Source: Cnuella takakiae (GTDB lineage Bacteria; Bacteroidota; Bacteroidia; Chitinophagales; Chitinophagaceae). From it: a stretch of DNA of 64,000 nucleotides. The stretch covers positions 1,084,187-1,148,186 of the forward strand of contig NZ_MTFE01000010.1 in the NCBI RefSeq assembly GCF_001953305.1, given 5' to 3'. Of this stretch, positions 62,548 through 64,000 are shown one piece after another. Each line of letters opens with the position of its first letter. Position 1 is the stretch's first letter. The notes under the pieces are model-generated. The model searched no databases and was not told the origin of the DNA. It saw nothing but the letters and a program-made list of their open reading frames with translations. Both the position numbers and the translations under genes were made by a program.

Positions 62548-62615
62548 CAGCCTGCGGTTTCAACCGTGGGTTTTTGGCGTAAGGACCTTTTGCCGGAAAC
62601 CGTTTTAACGGTTTC
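62548..62615. repeat. R10 double hairpin, copy 3
   Basis: CCTGCGGTTTCAACCGTGGG (first hairpin with one mismatch), then GAAACCGTTTTAACGGTTTC (about 62596-62615). Same layout as copies 1 and 2. Confidence 0.85.
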
Positions 62616-62647
62616 TGATAAACGCTTATGTTTTGGTACAAATAAAA

Positions 62648-62671
62648 AAATCCGCCCTTACGAGCGGATTT
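62648..62671 (-). terminator. Terminator of the 58-residue gene
   Basis: AAATCCGC pairs with GCGGATTT; on the minus strand it follows the small gene and ends in a run of seven T. Confidence 0.8.
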
Positions 62672-62696
62672 CAAAAGAACTATTGCGTTGCGGCCT

Positions 62697-62873
62697 TTAG
62701 GCTGCGTCCTGCTTTTTTTGTTTGCTGGGACCCGGCTCGGGGCCAAGGCTGGCATAGCTGAAAATTCCATTGGGAGTGATCAGGTGCACAGCAGCCAGTT
62801 CTTTCTTCGACGAGTACAGCACTTCGAGCTTAGGCTCTTGCTGTTGTACCCCTTCTTTGGGTTGCTGTTTCAT
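62697..62873 (-). CDS. Small conserved-looking protein of 58 residues
   Basis: Reads MKQQPKEGVQQQEPKLEV then LYSSKKELAAVHLITPNGIF, and ends GPEPGPSKQKKQDAA. It begins with a clear ATG, is followed 26 bases later by its own intrinsic terminator, and has a folded-looking core (VLYSSKKELAAVHLITPNGIFSYASL) between polar tails, so I judge it real. There is no signal peptide or membrane segment. Function unknown. It is divergent from nothing and stands alone between lspA and the lipocalin-like gene. Confidence 0.65.
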   Translation of the reverse strand: MKQQPKEGVQQQEPKLEVLYSSKKELAAVHLITPNGIFSYASLGPEPGPSKQKKQDAA

Positions 62874-63008
62874 GGTCGTATTGTTTAGCTTTCGAAATTT
62901 GGACGGTTAAGTTAAGACAAAGTTTAACAGCAACCTGTTAAGAAATAAAGAAGTGCGTTCTTCTTTTTACTGGCTCTTGTTTATTTGGCTACAGGCAGTG
63001 CTCTTTTG

Positions 63009-63449
63009 TTACTTGTACAGGTAAATAATTTCTTCGTATTTGGCGCCTGCACTTTCTTCTGCAGCATACAACACCAGTTGGTTGTTAGTCCATTCTTTGA
63101 TGGCAAAAGAAATGGAGTCGTCTTCGTCCTCATACTTGATTTGCAGGTTATTATTTCCTTCCATTCGCCAGGTGGCTTTGTCTTCATCACCATCGATGAA
63201 AGTCGTGCACTTACCATCTGCGCCAAATAGAACATAGTCTTCTGCACCTCCCAGTTCGATATAAATTTCCGGATCATCGGTGATGCCATCACCATTAAGG
63301 TCACCCGAATCGGTGTACTCCATTCTTTCAACTTTCCACTTGCCAACAATGCCTGCTTCAGGACCGGCGTTCTCGTCTTTGTCTTTCCTGCAAGATGTGC
63401 AGATCAAGGTAGTCGCCATCAGCAGTGCGGCAAAAATGCTTTTGTTCAT
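63009..63449 (-). CDS. Lipocalin-like lipoprotein
   Basis: A 146-residue lipoprotein. The signal SIFAALLMATTLICTSC has a lipobox with Cys20, so it should be lipid-anchored. The mature part begins GIVGKWKVERMEYTD, the lipocalin-like opening common in Bacteroidota, and has strands such as KATWRMEGNNNLQIKY. DLNGDGITDDPE (about residues 50-61) is a calcium-loop-like motif. The start at 63449 is chosen for the signal peptide. Function unknown. Confidence 0.82.
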   Translation of the reverse strand: MNKSIFAALLMATTLICTSCRKDKDENAGPEAGIVGKWKVERMEYTDSGDLNGDGITDDPEIYIELGGAEDYVLFGADGKCTTFIDGDEDKATWRMEGNNNLQIKYEDEDDSISFAIKEWTNNQLVLYAAEESAGAKYEEIIYLYK

Positions 63450-63596
63450 AATGCTGTTTTTAAAAGTGAATAAGGTTTTGATTGAAAATCGTTTTGTGTT
63501 GCGTGCACAAGTGAAATTGCAACCGTATTCCTTTTCATAACAGGTGATATTGCCCCTATGGTAAACGTGATTTTTCCCGTGGGTGCCAACAATAGA

Positions 63597-63618
63597 AAAG
63601 CAGCCGTGAGGCTGCTTT
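63597..63618 (-). terminator. Terminator of the right-edge gene
   Basis: AAAGCAGCC pairs with GGCTGCTTT across GTGA; on the minus strand it follows the gene ending at 63723. Confidence 0.75.
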
Positions 63619-63722
63619 GAAACAGGTAAACTGCATGTATCCAACCTGCATACGTTCGCATAATACAGTTACCTACTTGCAGTTTTTTGCTGCTTATTGC
63701 AAAATGTTTACAGCCTGCTCAA

Positions 63723-64000
63723 CTACTCCTGCCACCGAAACACCACCCTGGCATTCTGCTGTTCAGAAGAAGAAATATTTACCTGGTACCGCTGCTCGCC
63801 TGCAGTAACCACCATCAATGAGGTGTTGGGCGGAATGGAACCCAGGTTATGCGCCACCATGATCAGTTCGTGGTAAGGGTTGGCTGCATCCACTTTGACC
63901 TTCAAGCGCAGGGGCGCCTGCGAAAGCCGGGCGTTGGAAATCACCAGTTCGTTGTTGTGGTACACGCTCACCGTATCGCCATCTACCTGTCCGTTATCAT
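63723..64000 (-). CDS. C-terminal part of a secreted-type protein, cut by the window edge
   Basis: The last 92 residues of a longer protein; the frame is open to the window edge. It reads DNGQVDGDTVSVYHNNELV, then HELIMVAHNLGSIPPNTSLMV and ends ARVVFRWQE. This beta-rich terminal module (DNG-x-x-DGDTVSVY and AHNLG-x-IPPNT) recurs at the C-termini of various exported proteins of Chitinophagaceae. The identity of the N-terminal part cannot be told. Confidence 0.8.
   Translation of the reverse strand, partial: DNGQVDGDTVSVYHNNELVISNARLSQAPLRLKVKVDAANPYHELIMVAHNLGSIPPNTSLMVVTAGEQRYQVNISSSEQQNARVVFRWQE

Noticed and set aside
1-64000. tRNA, rRNA, tmRNA, prophage or transposase genes
   Set aside because: No cloverleaf, rRNA core, integrase or transposase motif was recognised on either strand by reading; a dedicated search could still find a small RNA.

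Overview
The window is a chromosomal segment of a Bacteroidota bacterium, most likely an aerobic member of the Chitinophagaceae or a close relative. Evidence for this is the LpxC-FabZ and MurF-alanine racemase fusion enzymes, the gliding genes gldF/gldG, a long type-2-like IleRS, a TonB-dependent receptor, and recurrent TAnnTTTG promoter elements with little Shine-Dalgarno signal. No rRNA, tRNA, CRISPR array, phage or transposase gene was seen.

Layout. 1-5.2 kb: two paralogous membrane proteins with a small winged-helix regulator, a rifampin ADP-ribosyltransferase (arr), an ABC exporter and a LolA-like periplasmic protein. 5.3-12.5 kb: NmrA-like reductase, copper P-type ATPase, tsaE, alanine dehydrogenase, flavin amine oxidase. 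12.6-17.5 kb: an autoregulated tripartite drug-efflux operon (TetR, TolC-like, EmrA-like, EmrB-like) with a readable promoter and two palindromic operators. 18.1-24.0 kb: a zinc metalloprotease lipoprotein, then lpxC-fabZ, lpxA and an ABC ATPase. 24.4-26.2 kb: a Cys-rich AraC regulator and a metal-transporter-like membrane protein. 26.3-35.9 kb: nearly the whole heme pathway from glutamyl-tRNA, as a leftward cluster hemA-C-D-E-F-B-L with divergent hemH and hemJ. 36-39.5 kb: TonB receptor and an outer-membrane beta-barrel protein. 39.7-49.2 kb: ileS, a DksA-like protein with a histone-H1-like tail, PhoD-like phosphatase, YcxB-like protein, GNAT, acpP-fabF-rnc. 49.4-50.7 kb: Xre/RES toxin-antitoxin pair and methylmalonyl-CoA epimerase. 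50.8-53.0 kb: iscS-iscU-iscA. 53.5-64 kb: gldF-gldG, TPR protein, TerC, murF-alr, lspA, a 58-residue protein, a lipocalin-like lipoprotein and a truncated gene at the right edge.

The most unusual feature is a very high load of short palindromic repeats. I distinguish about fifteen families, called R1-R15 here. They occupy many gene junctions, often as inverted pairs around a strong hairpin at convergent gene ends, or abutting start and stop codons. Several have become coding sequence: a 128-bp palindromic R4 copy lies in frame inside hemC and adds about 42 His-rich residues before the conserved ATSSIRR segment. R5 copies encode part of the HemF N-terminus and the HemE C-terminus, and an R7 copy encodes the end of the YcxB-like protein. 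This resembles the in-frame palindromic elements known from Rickettsia and is the best candidate here for an undescribed system.

The genes combine into a coherent iron theme (heme synthesis, Fe-S assembly, TonB uptake) and an envelope theme (lipid A, peptidoglycan, lipoprotein processing, efflux, gliding).
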